Of a DNA stretch of 64,000 nucleotides, positions 47,154 through 58,749 are shown one piece after another. Both the position numbers and the translations under genes were made by a program. The notes beneath the pieces were generated by a model. That model was not told the DNA's origin. It saw only the letters and a program-made list of their open reading frames with translations, and did no database searches. The stretch is from Lonicera japonica (lineage: Eukaryota; Streptophyta; Magnoliopsida; Dipsacales; Caprifoliaceae): contig CM038467.1 of NCBI GenBank assembly GCA_021464415.1, forward strand, positions 28,079,248 through 28,143,247, written 5' to 3'. Positions within the stretch are counted from its first letter, which is position 1. Each line of letters opens with the position of its first letter.

Positions 47154-50100
47154 TGTAGATTGTATCAACATTTTATATATTAAACAATGAAAAGTATTAA
47201 GACAATAACGTCAGTGGTTTAGCTTCTTTTTTTTTCTTTTCCAAATGTTTTCACTGATTTCTATTGCTTATGTTATATATACTAGGGTAAGTACAATTTT
47301 CCAAGTTGTACTAATATTGACCCATTTGTTGTTGTACTAATTATGATTTTTTGTTTATTATTTTCTTTATGACATATGTTGACACAATCATTAATTAACA
47401 ATAAATGTTAGCTCTATACCAATTGATCACTCATAATTATATTTTTTTCACTATTTTCATTACAATTTTAGACACGAAGCAAAGTTCATACAAGAACTTG
47501 TTAAGAAGGTGGACCAAAAACTCAACCGTGCAACCTTAGATGTTGGTCGCCACTTCGTTGGAATGCATTCTCGAGTCAAGAACATTGATTCATGGGTACA
47601 AAGTAGCTCCTCAAGTGAAGTCATACTTGTAATATGTGGTATGGGTGGTATAGGAAAAACCACAATTGCAAAACATGTTTACAATTTGAACTATCGAAGA
47701 TTTGAAGGAAGTAGCTTTCTTGCTTTAGTCAAAGAAGGGTCCAAGCATTCCAATGGGTTAGTTAAATTACAAAGACAACTTCTTTCAAATATCCTAAAAG
47801 GGAAAAAACAAGAAATTTACAATGTTGATGAAGGTATCATTAAGATCAATGAAGCAATATGTTGTAAAAAGGTTCTTATTATTATAGATGATGTTGATGA
47901 CATGAAACAATTAAATGCATTACTTGGGAAATGGGAGTTTCATCCAGGAAGTAAAATCATAATAACAACTAGGAACAAGTCGTTGCTATCTCATAAAGTT
48001 CATAAGCTTCATACTGTTGAGAATTTAAGCCCCTATGAATCTTTAGAGCTCTTTGTCAGCATGCTTTCGGTAAAGAACGTCCTGATAATGGTTATGAAGA
48101 ACAATCTGGAAAGGCAGTACATTATTGTGGAGGACTTCCTTTGGCTTGTGAAATTTTGGGTTCTTCTTTAGCAAAAAAGAGTACAAATGTGTGGGTAAGT
48201 ACCTTAGAGAAATTAGAAGTGATTTCTGAAACTAGAATCTTAAATGTACTGAAAATAAGCTTTGATTCCTTGCAAGACGACCATGACAAAAACCTATTCC
48301 TGCATATTGCTTGTTTCTTTATTGGACACGAAAAAGATGAAACAATTAAAATATTAGAAGCGTGTGATTTCTTCCCATTGTGTGGAATTCAAAATCTCAT
48401 GGATAGATGTCTCATTTCCATTGACTATGGCAACAAGATAACAATGCATCAATTGCTTCAAGAGATAGGAAGGCAAATAGTTGACCAAGAATCACCAAAT
48501 GAGCCCAGAAGACGTAGTAGATTGTGGCGTCCCAAGGACTCTTTCACAGTGGTGGACAAAAAAATGGTAAGAATTATTCGTATCAAGTGTATCATTTTTT
48601 GGTCTTGTATGCTTATAAGTTATCTGATGTTCTTTATTTACCTTTGATATATTTTCTTTGTACATTAGGGAACAGAAACAATTGAAGGTCTCATACTTGA
48701 TATGAAAATGTACAAGGACGATGCTCGTAATGTTAAAAAAGGGAAAAAACGCCTATATGACGAATTTTGCAGCACGTCTTTGTCGACAAATCAAGGCAGT
48801 TCATTTAAAAGAAACTATTTTAACTTTCTCTCTTCGAAACCACCACTTGATGTTGACTTCAATTATGATGCATTTTCAAGGATGCATAGACTAAAACTCT
48901 TAAAGTTAAATTACGCAAAACTGAGTGGACGTTGTGAGATGTTTCCCGAAAGTTTAAGATGGTTATGTTGGCATGGTTTTCCTTTAAAATCTATACCATG
49001 TGACTTGCCTTTGGGAAATATTGTGTCTCTTGACATGAGTTACAGCAAATTGGAACATATTTGGACCAAAAATAAGGTATTTATAGCAACCAACTACATT
49101 TTTCCTATAGTATTTATATTATTTCCATTTATTGACCAATGGTAATTTTTCATGGTATTAACAGGTTCTATTATCATTGAAGATCATTAATCTTAGTCAT
49201 TCTCAGTGGCTTATCAAAACACCCAATTTCGGAGGATTCCCCAATCTTGAAAGATTGATCCTCGAAGGTTGTATATGTTTGGTTGAGGTTTCTGATACAA
49301 TCGAAAACCTAGAAAGGCTTGATTTATTGAATCTCAAAAATTGCAAAAGCCTAAGAAGTTTCCGAACATTGGCATGCTAAAATATCTTCAAACATTAGTA
49401 CTCGATGGCTGCTCAAATATTCATGAGTTTCCAATGGATTTAAAGAATATAGATTCATTAAAAGTGCTCAATGCTAATGGAGTCACCATAAACCCATTAA
49501 CCTCTACCCGCAGAGATTGTGTCAAACTGTGCCAGACATTTTTTCAACCATGGGTGTCAAAACCGATATTGAAAAATCCACAAAACATACATATTTCTTT
49601 TCCATGCTCTTTAGTAAACCTTTGTCTCCAAAATTGTGATCTATCAGATAGTGATTTTCCCTTGGATTTTAGCAACCTATCCATGTTGAAAATGTTAGAT
49701 TTAAGCTACAATCATTTTATCAATCTGCCACAATGTGTTGGCAGTCTTCGTAAGCTTTTAAGCCTCAACTTAATTTTTTGTGAAGAACTCCATTCGATCT
49801 CGGGCCTACCAAATGTAAACTATTTGGAAGTGTCTGGGTGTAGATCATTGGAAAGTGTAGCATATCAGTCAGCTTTAACTCGAACTATCATTACACGATC
49901 TGCTTGTGAAAAACTAAGAGAAGTTCAAGGTATGTTCAAGTTAGAACCCATTGAAAAAGTTAGTAGAGAAATACTTGATAATTTAGGCTTATATGGTGTG
50001 GAGTTAATTGGAAACCTTAAGTTGAGCTATGCAATTCGGACCCACTTTGAGATCGAGGAAAATATCCGCCAGGTGCAATCTCTTTCTATTTCTCTATTTC

Positions 50101-51105
50101 TTTCTCTCTCTCTCTCTCTCAACATATATATATACATATGTAACCATATATAGTGCGAGTTTATATATTTACCCAACTTTATAGTTAATCCTTAAAATTA
50201 AGTAATTAATTATGGTTCATTATGTGGGTATAGGGATTATATGAATTTGGTATATTCAGCACATTTCTCCGACGGGAAGAGATTCCAAGTTGGTGTGGTG
50301 ACAGAAATGACAATAAGAGTTCATCATCATCATCAGGATCTTTTATTGTACCTTCACATCCTACTAGTCTTAGGATTCGAGGACTGAATGTTTACTCTGT
50401 GTACAAACTCTCCAACATTGATAAAATTCAACATCATTTTCTATTATTTACTAAGATTAATAATAAGAGCAAGGACATCAAGTGGATATATAGTCCCGTG
50501 ATTATAGGGATTCCAGAAAAAGGGAAGGAAGAAGAATTTGTATGGTTAAGCCATTGGAAGTTGGGGAATCATTTGGAAAGAGGCGATGAAGTTGATGTTT
50601 CTGTAATTTCTAGTGACACTTTAGAGGTGAAAAAGTTTGGTATAAACTTTGTTTGGGGTGAAGAAGAGGAAAAAGAGGAAGAGATGAAAGCAACTCCTCA
50701 TTGCAACAACACTAGAGATGTCATTGGTGGAGATTTGTCAAATTATCAATTTATGAGCCCACGAGCCTTCTTCCTCTGCCATCATTGTTGGACTTACTTT
50801 TATCTATCAACAAGCAAGAGTTGGTTTCGAGAACTATTTGGTGACCACGACGTAACATGGGAAGGTATGTGTGCCTTATAATCTTTCAATTCAACTTTAC
50901 TTTCAAAAAATAGTGTTATCAAGTTTTAGGATTCAATTATCATCGATACAATTAACAAAAAATAGTATACACCATCTATGCTGACTCATTTTAAACTTAT
51001 TTGTTTTCCAGTTTTCCATCTAAAGCAAATCCTTTGTGACTTTTTTTTTTAAAAAAAAAATTCAAGGTTTTTCTTTCTCGCACATTAAAATGAGGATACG
51101 TGTGT

Positions 51106-51134
51106 GGGGGGGGGGGGGGGGGGGGGGGGGGGGG
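51106..51134. repeat. G29 homopolymer in TNL2 last intron
   Basis: An unbroken run of 29 G. The aligned place in TNL1 reads GTGAGGAAAAAAAG. Confidence 0.9.
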
Positions 51135-51350
51135 ATTTTTATGTATATGCAATTCTATTTCTTAGTTTAAAAGTTAAATTTTCAATTAAACGTCGATAGC
51201 TATGTGAAACTCTTTAAAATCTGCAACTTGTTTTCTTCCCAGTTTAGTTATAGGAAAAAACTAACTCTAGCACAAAGATTAATTTTGTTATCTTGCATTT
51301 TTGTAGATTTTGAAAGACGGAAGATGGTGAAGGGATATTGTATTTACTAA

Positions 51351-52119
51351 AGTAATGCAATCTCATGTAATAATTTGTTAGAGCAAAAGGCTTGTTTGAT
51401 TTGCTTGTGTAAGTACAATTTACATGGTTTAAATAGACAGTAGAAAATGATTTTAATCTTTTTAAAATAGTTCAACAAAAAATTATTTATTATCTTAATT
51501 TTCATGGAAATGGTCTGTTATGACTAAATCGCTTACATAAAAATTATATACCTTCAGTTAAATAGAAAAATGTTCAATTCACATAATTAGGCAAAATTAA
51601 ATTGAGTGCCCCATGTCATGTCACGATCAATTAACCAAACCAAACCAAAATCAAGTTAACTATTTCTAATTAAAAAAAATCCCATATAAACTTTTACAAT
51701 TAATCACAAATAAACTAAATCACTCCTTAAATCAATCCTTACGTGTTAGCTCCTCCCCTTTTACTTGGTGTGTGTAAATCATGCGAATTTTTCTTAAATT
51801 TTGACTCAAAATACTAAATACACTTTGTGTGTGGTGTGTGTGTGATCAGTGGGAAATGAAACTTGTTCCAATACAAAAATAGATTAAATGCCTTCAAATT
51901 GTTAACATGATCATTATTGATGGTTGTATTAGAGAGCATTTTTTTTTTTAATTTCTATGTCCTATGTGACATTCATTTTTATCTAATGAGCAAAATTCCA
52001 AAAAAAAATACAACTGCAAAACCCAAAAATAGCTTGCAACCAATTAGTATAATTTGTCACTTTTTCATTTTCTCTCTTCAAAACCCCAATCTAGATATGT
52101 GGTCAAAATTGCATTCGGT
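51351..52119. other. TNL2 3' flank
   Basis: 51351-51720 aligns with the TNL1 3' flank; the remainder up to the gap is unique, AT-rich and without a supported gene. Confidence 0.65.
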
Positions 52120-52219
52120 NNNNNNNNNNNNNNNNNNNNNNNNNNNNNNNNNNNNNNNNNNNNNNNNNNNNNNNNNNNNNNNNNNNNNNNNNNNNNNNNN
52201 NNNNNNNNNNNNNNNNNNN
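52120..52219. other. Assembly gap (100 N)
   Basis: Exactly 100 N, the usual placeholder for a gap of unknown size. It removes the left junction of the pararetrovirus insertion. Confidence 1.
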
Positions 52220-52435
52220 CTTAATTATTTATTTTACTCTTTTAGTTACCTTGTTTATCTATCATAGGTTCGTATCTCTTTTAACCTATTATAGGTATAT
52301 TATGTTATGTGGTTTTTATTATCTACATGGTATTCTGATAACAACGATTTAAGAATTCTAGGAATCTATTACTCTTAAAATTTGTTTAATTTTGCGATAT
52401 TGCGTGGCCCGAAGCTACGGATATCTGTACCCCCC
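52220..52435 (+). repeat. EPRV left terminal redundancy (truncated by the gap)
   Basis: About 95% identical by eye to 60314-60529. Ends in a C-run (GTACCCCCCC) just before the primer site. Confidence 0.9.
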
Positions 52436-52440
52436 CTTAA

Positions 52441-52452
52441 TGGTATCAGAGG
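52441..52452 (+). other. EPRV primer binding site, tRNA-Met
   Basis: TGGTATCAGAGG; the initiator tRNA-Met complement used by caulimovirids is TGGTATCAGAGC, so the last base differs. Confidence 0.88.
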
Positions 52453-53006
52453 CTGTTTATAATATGTATCTAGCGTAAACCTCTTATAAGTTCTAATCTA
52501 AAGGATCAAACAAGCTTAGTATGGATGAAAGCTTTTGATTATGAAAAATTTCATATTTGTCTGATAATTATACTGTGATCAGTATGAGATGTTATACTTT
52601 TGAAAGTATGCTCTACGACTGCCATATAATTAACAGATTTATGATAAGTATGCTCTGTGACTGCCACTAATGTGGATCTCTCACATCAGAAAACTTAGAT
52701 TTTGTTGAGTGGATCCCTCGTATCAGAAATCATTTATGTTCATGCTCAGAAAACTAGTATAGTTCTTAAGAAAAGAAGAAAAATGTTGAGGTATTCAAGA
52801 CAGGTTGCTTGAAGGAGCGTTTGAAAGGCAGTAGAAGCCGTGGTTAGCTCTATCGCAGATGTGGTCTGAAATACAGAAAATTTCTCTTAAATTTCTTAAG
52901 GTCGTCTTCTTTGGCATGATTAATGAAATTTGTTCTCAGAAGAAGCTTACCTCCATAATTTGCTTGTTTGCCTTCTTTTAGTGAAAGAACTTATGCTTTA
53001 TTCAAA
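52453..53006 (+). other. EPRV leader
   Basis: About 550 bp between primer site and ORF1 ATG, with scattered short ORFs. The near-repeats AGTATGCTCT(A/G)(C/T)GACTGCCA occur at about 52608 and 52647. Long leaders are usual in the family. Confidence 0.6.
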
Positions 53007-53954
53007 ATGTCTTTTTTCAAATCATCCTCTTCAACTCCATTATTAAGTAGATCTAATTATGTATCTTCTTCCTCTTCTTCCTCTCATTTTGAAAGTACTA
53101 ACTTGGAATCTTTGTATGAAATCTCTTATCTACCAAGCGAAAATATAATCCTAAAAACGGATTTACCCATTGTGAATCCATATAATGTTTTTGCAAAGCC
53201 TACCCCAAATACTTTCACTAGACAAGTTCGCAAGCTCATCTCAAATAAAGCCTCGTCACTTCCTGTAAAGGAATACGTCCATGCAAGCAAGTTTGATTCC
53301 CTAATTGTTCCCTCTGGCACTAAAGAAAGATTATACCCAGTTCCTCTTCCACCAGATTGTCAAAGAATGGCTCTCACCCAAGACTACACTCATTTGCATT
53401 TTGGCACAATCTGATTTGCAATTACGTTCCATGGTCGCAAAGGTTTACCAGTAGTCATTAACGTGGCTCTGTTATACTCCCGTTTGACCACTTACTCACA
53501 GGCTGTCCTTGGCATCGTTCAAGCTACTCTCAATGCTGGTACTGTGTTTTTTACACTTTACCCCAATTTCAACATCCCAGTTGCAGACAAGCATTTGACA
53601 ACGGCGTTGAAAATTCAAGTTCAAATCAGTGGTGTCCCTATGCTTGAAGGCAAATTAGCTGCAACAATTCACCATCAGATGATCTATCGACTACATAATC
53701 ATTCTTATGATTTTTCTATCCCAGGCTCCGAAACTGTAGAAGCATTGATGCTGACAATTGATTCTAATTCAGCACCAACAGCAAGTTATATCCCTAAGCA
53801 GTTACCTCGTGAAGAATTGATTAAGTTACTCCCAGAAAAATTGGTAACGTCTTATGATATTCTCCACCAACAAGCCAACAATGAATCGGTCCAAACCACC
53901 GATCCGGTTTATATAAGGCGAGCAAATCAGCAGGTTGAAGTTGCATTCAAATGA
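53007..53954 (+). pseudogene. EPRV movement protein region
   Basis: ATG 53007 (MSFFKSSSS). A 30K-superfamily movement protein, which moves virus through plasmodesmata. The conserved core is recognisable (GRKGLPVV, NAGTVFFT). The frame is interrupted by TGA at 53412-53414 and 53952-53954, TAG at 53967-53969 and TAG at 54171-54173, all in the same frame, so the damage here is mainly nonsense changes. The homologous fragment is at 37850-38300. Confidence 0.88.
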
Positions 53955-54173
53955 GCACCATCTCCTTAGCACAATCCTTTTGTTACTGAGATCAATATGC
54001 TCCAGCCCCTTGAGCATCTTCCAACAGATCCAATCCTTGCAAATCTTCCCATGAAGATTTTGTATTTTTCTCGTGATGGCACTCCTGTATATGAAGGTAA
54101 AACTTCTAAGGGTCATATTTGGTATGATGAATGCTTTTGTAATGATTGCAATAAAGCAAATTTCGAAAACTAG

Positions 54174-56600
54174 CTTGATCTAGCTGAATTGAAGCAGTAC
54201 AGGAGAAAAAAGAAATTAAATGAAGGGAAAACTCTTTCATCCCAAGAACAATTACAAGAACGCTATGAAAATGGCGATCCAACAGTTGATCTTCTTAGTG
54301 AACCCTCTGGCAAATTTGATTTCTTTGTTACCTATGTAAACCCTCCTCCTCCAAAAGTTACTCCATCTCCCCCTCCTTGTACTCCTCCTCCAAAGCCTTT
54401 TAAACCTACTCCACCAACACCACAACCTCAAACACCTCGTTGCTTACTCCCTTATGCCCAAAAGGCCATCCAAGCCCTCAAAACCCCATCATTATTTCAA
54501 CCCACTAACTTCACTCCTGAACCACTCTCCTGTTTTTTAGCAGAAGAACAAAACCCTTTTCCCCTAGCAGAAGATTTTGATAATCAATCCCAAAATGTGT
54601 TTCATATGTGGAAAATCCCAAATCCAATCCATGGTGACAAAAAAAAAGTTTCAGCAGCAGAAGCAGCTATCAACTGGCAGGCAGAAAATGCTCTTGCAAA
54701 AAATTCCATGTTATCTCAAATTGCTCACAATACCACCCGTATGAGCAAACATTTGACCAAAGTTGAAAAAATTGAAGGTTACATAAAAGAGATTCGTGGA
54801 AAACTGAAGAATATTGATGACAAAATGAGGTATCTTTTAAATACTGTTACAGATTTCTCATCCATGTCCTCTCAATTTTCACAAATGCAGAAAGAGCAAA
54901 AGTCACTCCAAGCTCAGTTGAAATCTCTCCAGCAAGAACTAAATCCCTCATTCTTAGGATTAACGTATGGCGCTGAACCCACTACAGGATTCCTGAATCC
55001 AACATCTGCTAATTTATGGGCAGATACTCCCAAACGCCAACTTCCCCATTGGCCTAATCCTAAACCTAAATCAAAATCCCCAAAGCCAAAAATCCGATAT
55101 GCATACGTCCCCAAACCAAAGCCTAAGCCACCTCACCAACTTATTACAAGAAACCCAGATTTTGATGATATGTGCATAGAAAACTATCGTCAACAATCTC
55201 TACCATCCATTCAACCCTTGCAAAATACCAACCCTATCCCTCTAACACCATCTTTCTATAAACCACCTCAAAATATCTCCCAAAGAACAACTCCCTCTAC
55301 CAACCCTTTAGCCTACGCATCTGACTCTGACTATGATTCTACATCAGGCGCATCCTCTAGGCAAATGGACATGCTTGCAGTCCATAATGAAGAGAGTATG
55401 CCAAAAAATCATATTGCTTCGTTTCTGAAAACTTTGGCAATGAACGATCGGCCACAAATGAAAGCAACAATTCCATATTTGTTTACTAATTTTGAATAAG
55501 TTTTCATAGCAGAACAGCAGCAGCACCAACCGCAGCCACCAAATCCCAATGAAGATCCCATTGTTCAAGATCCGTCAACTAATTCTTCAGATACGGATTA
55601 CTCCCTGCCAAAACCTCATCCCGGAGAAAAATATCAACAATTCACTCTTGATGATATTCCTCCAAAATAATGGCGAGACAGATTTGACAAATTTGCAACA
55701 TGGATACAGACAGATCTTCAAACCTATCCCCAATCAGAAGTATTCACAAGATTCTTGGCAAGACTGAAAGGAAGATTGCGAGATTGGTATCTCTTTCTTG
55801 GTGAATACAGGCAGAAAATTCTCTAAAAACAAGAAACCACAGACAAGTTTCTTGGTCTCATGTACATTGAATTTGTCGGAAAAGGTGACAGACATCTAGA
55901 GATTATGCGAGAAGAACTTTTGAATATGAAGTGTTGTTCTTTAGATCTCAAAGATTTAGAGAAATATTATGACCGAATATCCAAACGGTTCTACGTTCTC
56001 GGTGGAATTGATAACACAAATCTCAAACATATTGTGTTTTGTTCGTTCCCAGATCCTCTTGTGGTAGAAGCCAAAAATATTCTGAAAATCCAAAAGTCCA
56101 AAATCAAGGATCTTACTATTGCTGATATCTATGAAGTCTTTGTAGATTTAGTTGAAAGAATGTGTAGGCAACAGACGTTAATGCACAACATCCAAAAGAA
56201 TGCTGAGCGTACCCATTCTTCCTGCAACAAATATTGGATGAAAATCAGGTACAAAAATGACAAAGAATGTGACTGCAAATCTCATCGAAAAGGAAAACAT
56301 ACACGACGCACAAAGCGATCTAAGCGCAAGCCTTGTGACGAAGAGAAGCCTTAGAAGAAACGATCCAAGCATCGAAAGTTCAAAAAGAAGAACTCATGGA
56401 AGTTTGTCAAGAAAAGAAACTTTAGAAAAAGGCGCGGTGACAGTTGTTTTATTTGTCACAAGAAAGGACATTTTGCAAAAAATTGTCCCAATGCAAAGAA
56501 GAATGAAGCATTCATGGCACTCCTCTAGCAGCACCATCCAGATATTCCAAAATCAGATATTGAATCAGTCCTCTCAGCAGAAAGTGAAGCATCCCCAGAA
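54174..56600 (+). pseudogene. EPRV coat-protein region and zinc knuckle
   Basis: The same frame continues. 54189-55499 has Pro-rich and coiled-coil-like segments. After TAA at 55497-55499 and stops at 55668, 55824, 56352 and 56526 comes a capsid-like part (about 55700-56200), a basic stretch, and a CCHC knuckle CFICHKKGHFAKNC at 56445-56486. This knuckle after a Lys/Arg-rich region is the usual C-terminal end of caulimovirid coat proteins. An acidic, Ser-rich segment follows. Confidence 0.82.
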
Positions 56601-56716
56601 ACTATAATGCAAATCCATTATTCTGATGATGATCAATTATCTTACCCAACCTCAGAAACAAGTTCGTATGATTCCTCCTCAAGTTCTGAATTACCCATGG
56701 TCCAATCCCTTGAAGA

Positions 56717-57120
56717 ATGTCTCTCCATATCCCCATAGCCCTCTCCATATGCCAAAATCTCTCCCATCCGCAAACCATACGCCAAACCAGTTCCACTCAT
56801 AGCCTTTTTGATAATGGCTCAACCAAATCATTCATGAACCTTGTAAAGTTGCCATCCTCTTACTGGCATAAATGTTCCCCTTGCTTCTCGAGTTGTAAAT
56901 GGAGAAATCCTCACTGTTAATATTATCTCCAAATCAATCCAGTTGTAGATCTTCCCAGGAAAAACTATTCGCCATAAAGTCTATGGAAGTTCTCTCCCTC
57001 AAAAAGATATTCTCATTGGCTTTAACATTATTCATCAAATTTCAAAATTGAATTTTGATGATGACGGTCTCAGATTCAAAAAATACCTTTTGCCCTAGAT
57101 TAATCCCAAAGAAATAAACC
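56717..57120 (+). pseudogene. EPRV aspartic protease region
   Basis: A retropepsin-like active-site triplet appears as D-N-G in LFDNGSTKSF near 56806-56835, followed by decayed hydrophobic strands. It lies between knuckle and RT, where the protease belongs. Several frame changes. The D-N-G form is unusual (D-T/S-G is typical). Confidence 0.6.
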
Positions 57121-57124
57121 ATGT

Positions 57125-58160
57125 TCAATCCCCATTTCCCATCCTTGAACCCATTTCTAACCCTTCCTCCATTGATTCCCTCATAGCCCAAATTATCAAA
57201 ACCTTATGTGCAGAATCCCATACTGAATTTTTGGAAAAATGCTCAAACCCTCTTTGGCATAACCCAAAATACTTCGTTAAGCTTCCTTTTAAGCTCAATG
57301 AAGATGTCAATCTGACAAAAGCCTCTCATTCTGGCATGAATCCTGATCACCTTACCTTGGTAGTAGAAGAATTGAATTCCTTATTACAGCAAAACTCATT
57401 GAAGAAACCACTTCTCAATGGGCATGTGAAGCCTTCTATGTCAACAAAAGATCAGAACAAGTTCGTGGAAAGATGCGGTTAGTTATCAACTACCAACCAC
57501 TCAATCACTTCCTTCTAAGTGACAACTTCCCCATTCCACAGAAACACTCTTTGTTCAGCCAATTATCACATGCAAAAATCTTTTCAAAATTTGATCTTAA
57601 GGAAGGCTTTTGGCAAATAGGAATTGATCCTAGTGAACGGAACAATGCTCCATCTGTGTTTAAATCTTTTCAAAAGATGTTGTTTTATATCCCTGGTTAT
57701 CATTACTAGTGGACGGTGATGCCCTTCGGTTTGAAAAATGCTCCATCTGTGTTCTAGCAAACCATGGCAACAATTTTCCAACCCCTCATGGCAAATGCTC
57801 TCATTTACATTGATGACATACTCCAAGATTCTATGGACATAGAGTCACACCTCAACCTCCTTTCTCATTTCTACCAAATAGTCCTAGAAAATGGAATTAT
57901 GCTCTCCCAGAAAAAGATGATCATTGCAACAACATAAATTGACTTCCTTGGAATGAAAATTTCAAATGGTCAACTTTAGTTACAACCCCATATTTCGAAG
58001 GATCTCCTCAATTTCCCTGAAAAGCTCACTTCAGTTACTCAAATCTAGCAGTTCCTTGGTCTTGTAAATTACATGTCCCATTTTATCCTTAAACTTTCAA
58101 AGTATACAGGACCTATAGTCGATTTACTCAAGAAACCCCCCCCTCCTTAGTCTCATGAAC
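57125..58160 (+). pseudogene. EPRV reverse transcriptase
   Basis: Motifs in order: MRLVINYQPLNHF (57473), FSKFDLKEGFWQIGI, VMPFGLKNAPS, YIDD catalytic box intact at 57806-57817, and FLGLVNYM. A frame change occurs near 57420-57440. TAG codons at 57707 and 57755 lie in the RT core. Near 57650-57700 an extra NAPSVFKS-like piece duplicates part of the FGLKNAPSVF text, suggesting a local copy or conversion event. Confidence 0.88.
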
Positions 58161-58167
58161 ATTCTGA

Positions 58168-58620
58168 ATGTGTGCAGAAACTCAAGGAACTTACCCAGCA
58201 TCTTCCTTCATTACAAATTCCCTCCACAGGAACTCGAATTTGCAAACAGATGCAAGTGACCTCTATTGGGCAGCTATTCTCTTTGAAGAACTCGATGGCA
58301 AAAGAAATGTATGTGGATACAAGTCAGGCAAGTTCAAACAGTCAGAAAGCCATTACCATTCTACGTTCAAAGAAATTTTAGCAATTCGTCGAGGCATTGA
58401 AAAGTTCCAATTCCATCTCATTGGTCATCACTTTACCATTGAGACAGATATGAAATCATTTCCGACAATGATGCAATTCAAGAACAAGCAGATTCCAAAT
58501 CCACAGTTGTTACGATGATATGAATGGTTCTCACAATGGTCTTTCACAACAAAACATATCCCTGGCAAGGAGACCGTTAATGCAGATTATTATTCACAAA
58601 CCCAGCCATAGTTGTCCTAC
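58168..58620 (+). pseudogene. EPRV RNase H
   Basis: LQTDASDLYW, FKEILAIRRG and FTIETDMKSF hold the D, E and D catalytic positions; a frame-continuous TTKHIPGKE and NADYYSQ tail gives the last Asp. TGA/frame interruptions occur near 58225 and 58516. It removes RNA from hybrids during reverse transcription in the intact virus. Confidence 0.82.
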
Positions 58621-58749
58621 ATCATTTATCCACAAGAAATTGCTCAATGTAAACCCTATAAATACTAAGCCAAACCCGATTACTCTCCACAAATCCTTCC
58701 TTGTATCTTTCCCATAGAGCAAATCCCTTTTCAAACCTCTTCCAAAATC

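Larger units (their letters stand above)
44643..51350 (+). pseudogene. TNL2: TIR-NB-LRR gene with two frameshifts
   Basis: Exons by homology to TNL1: 44643-45184, 47472-48566, 48669-49076, 49165-50072, 50234-50864, 51307-51350. The TIR is canonical (FRGEDTR, YDVDPSDVRNQTGS, SSEWCLDEVV). NB-ARC has P-loop GMGGIGKTT, kinase-2 VLIIIDDVD, GSKIIITTR and, beyond the first break, GLPLA and MHQ. One base is missing near 48052-48055 (ELF then VSML where TNL1 has ELFCWHAFG), so translation ends at 48171. A second single-base loss near 49355 breaks the LRR exon. LRR and C-JID-like exons otherwise resemble TNL1, ending in a DFER tail. Either a young pseudogene, a source of truncated TIR-NB protein, or assembly error: both losses lie in short homopolymers. 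Family role as for TNL1. Confidence 0.88.

Noticed and set aside
53126..53320. Minus-strand ORFs opposite the EPRV genes
   Set aside because: Shadows of the coding strand with no domain.
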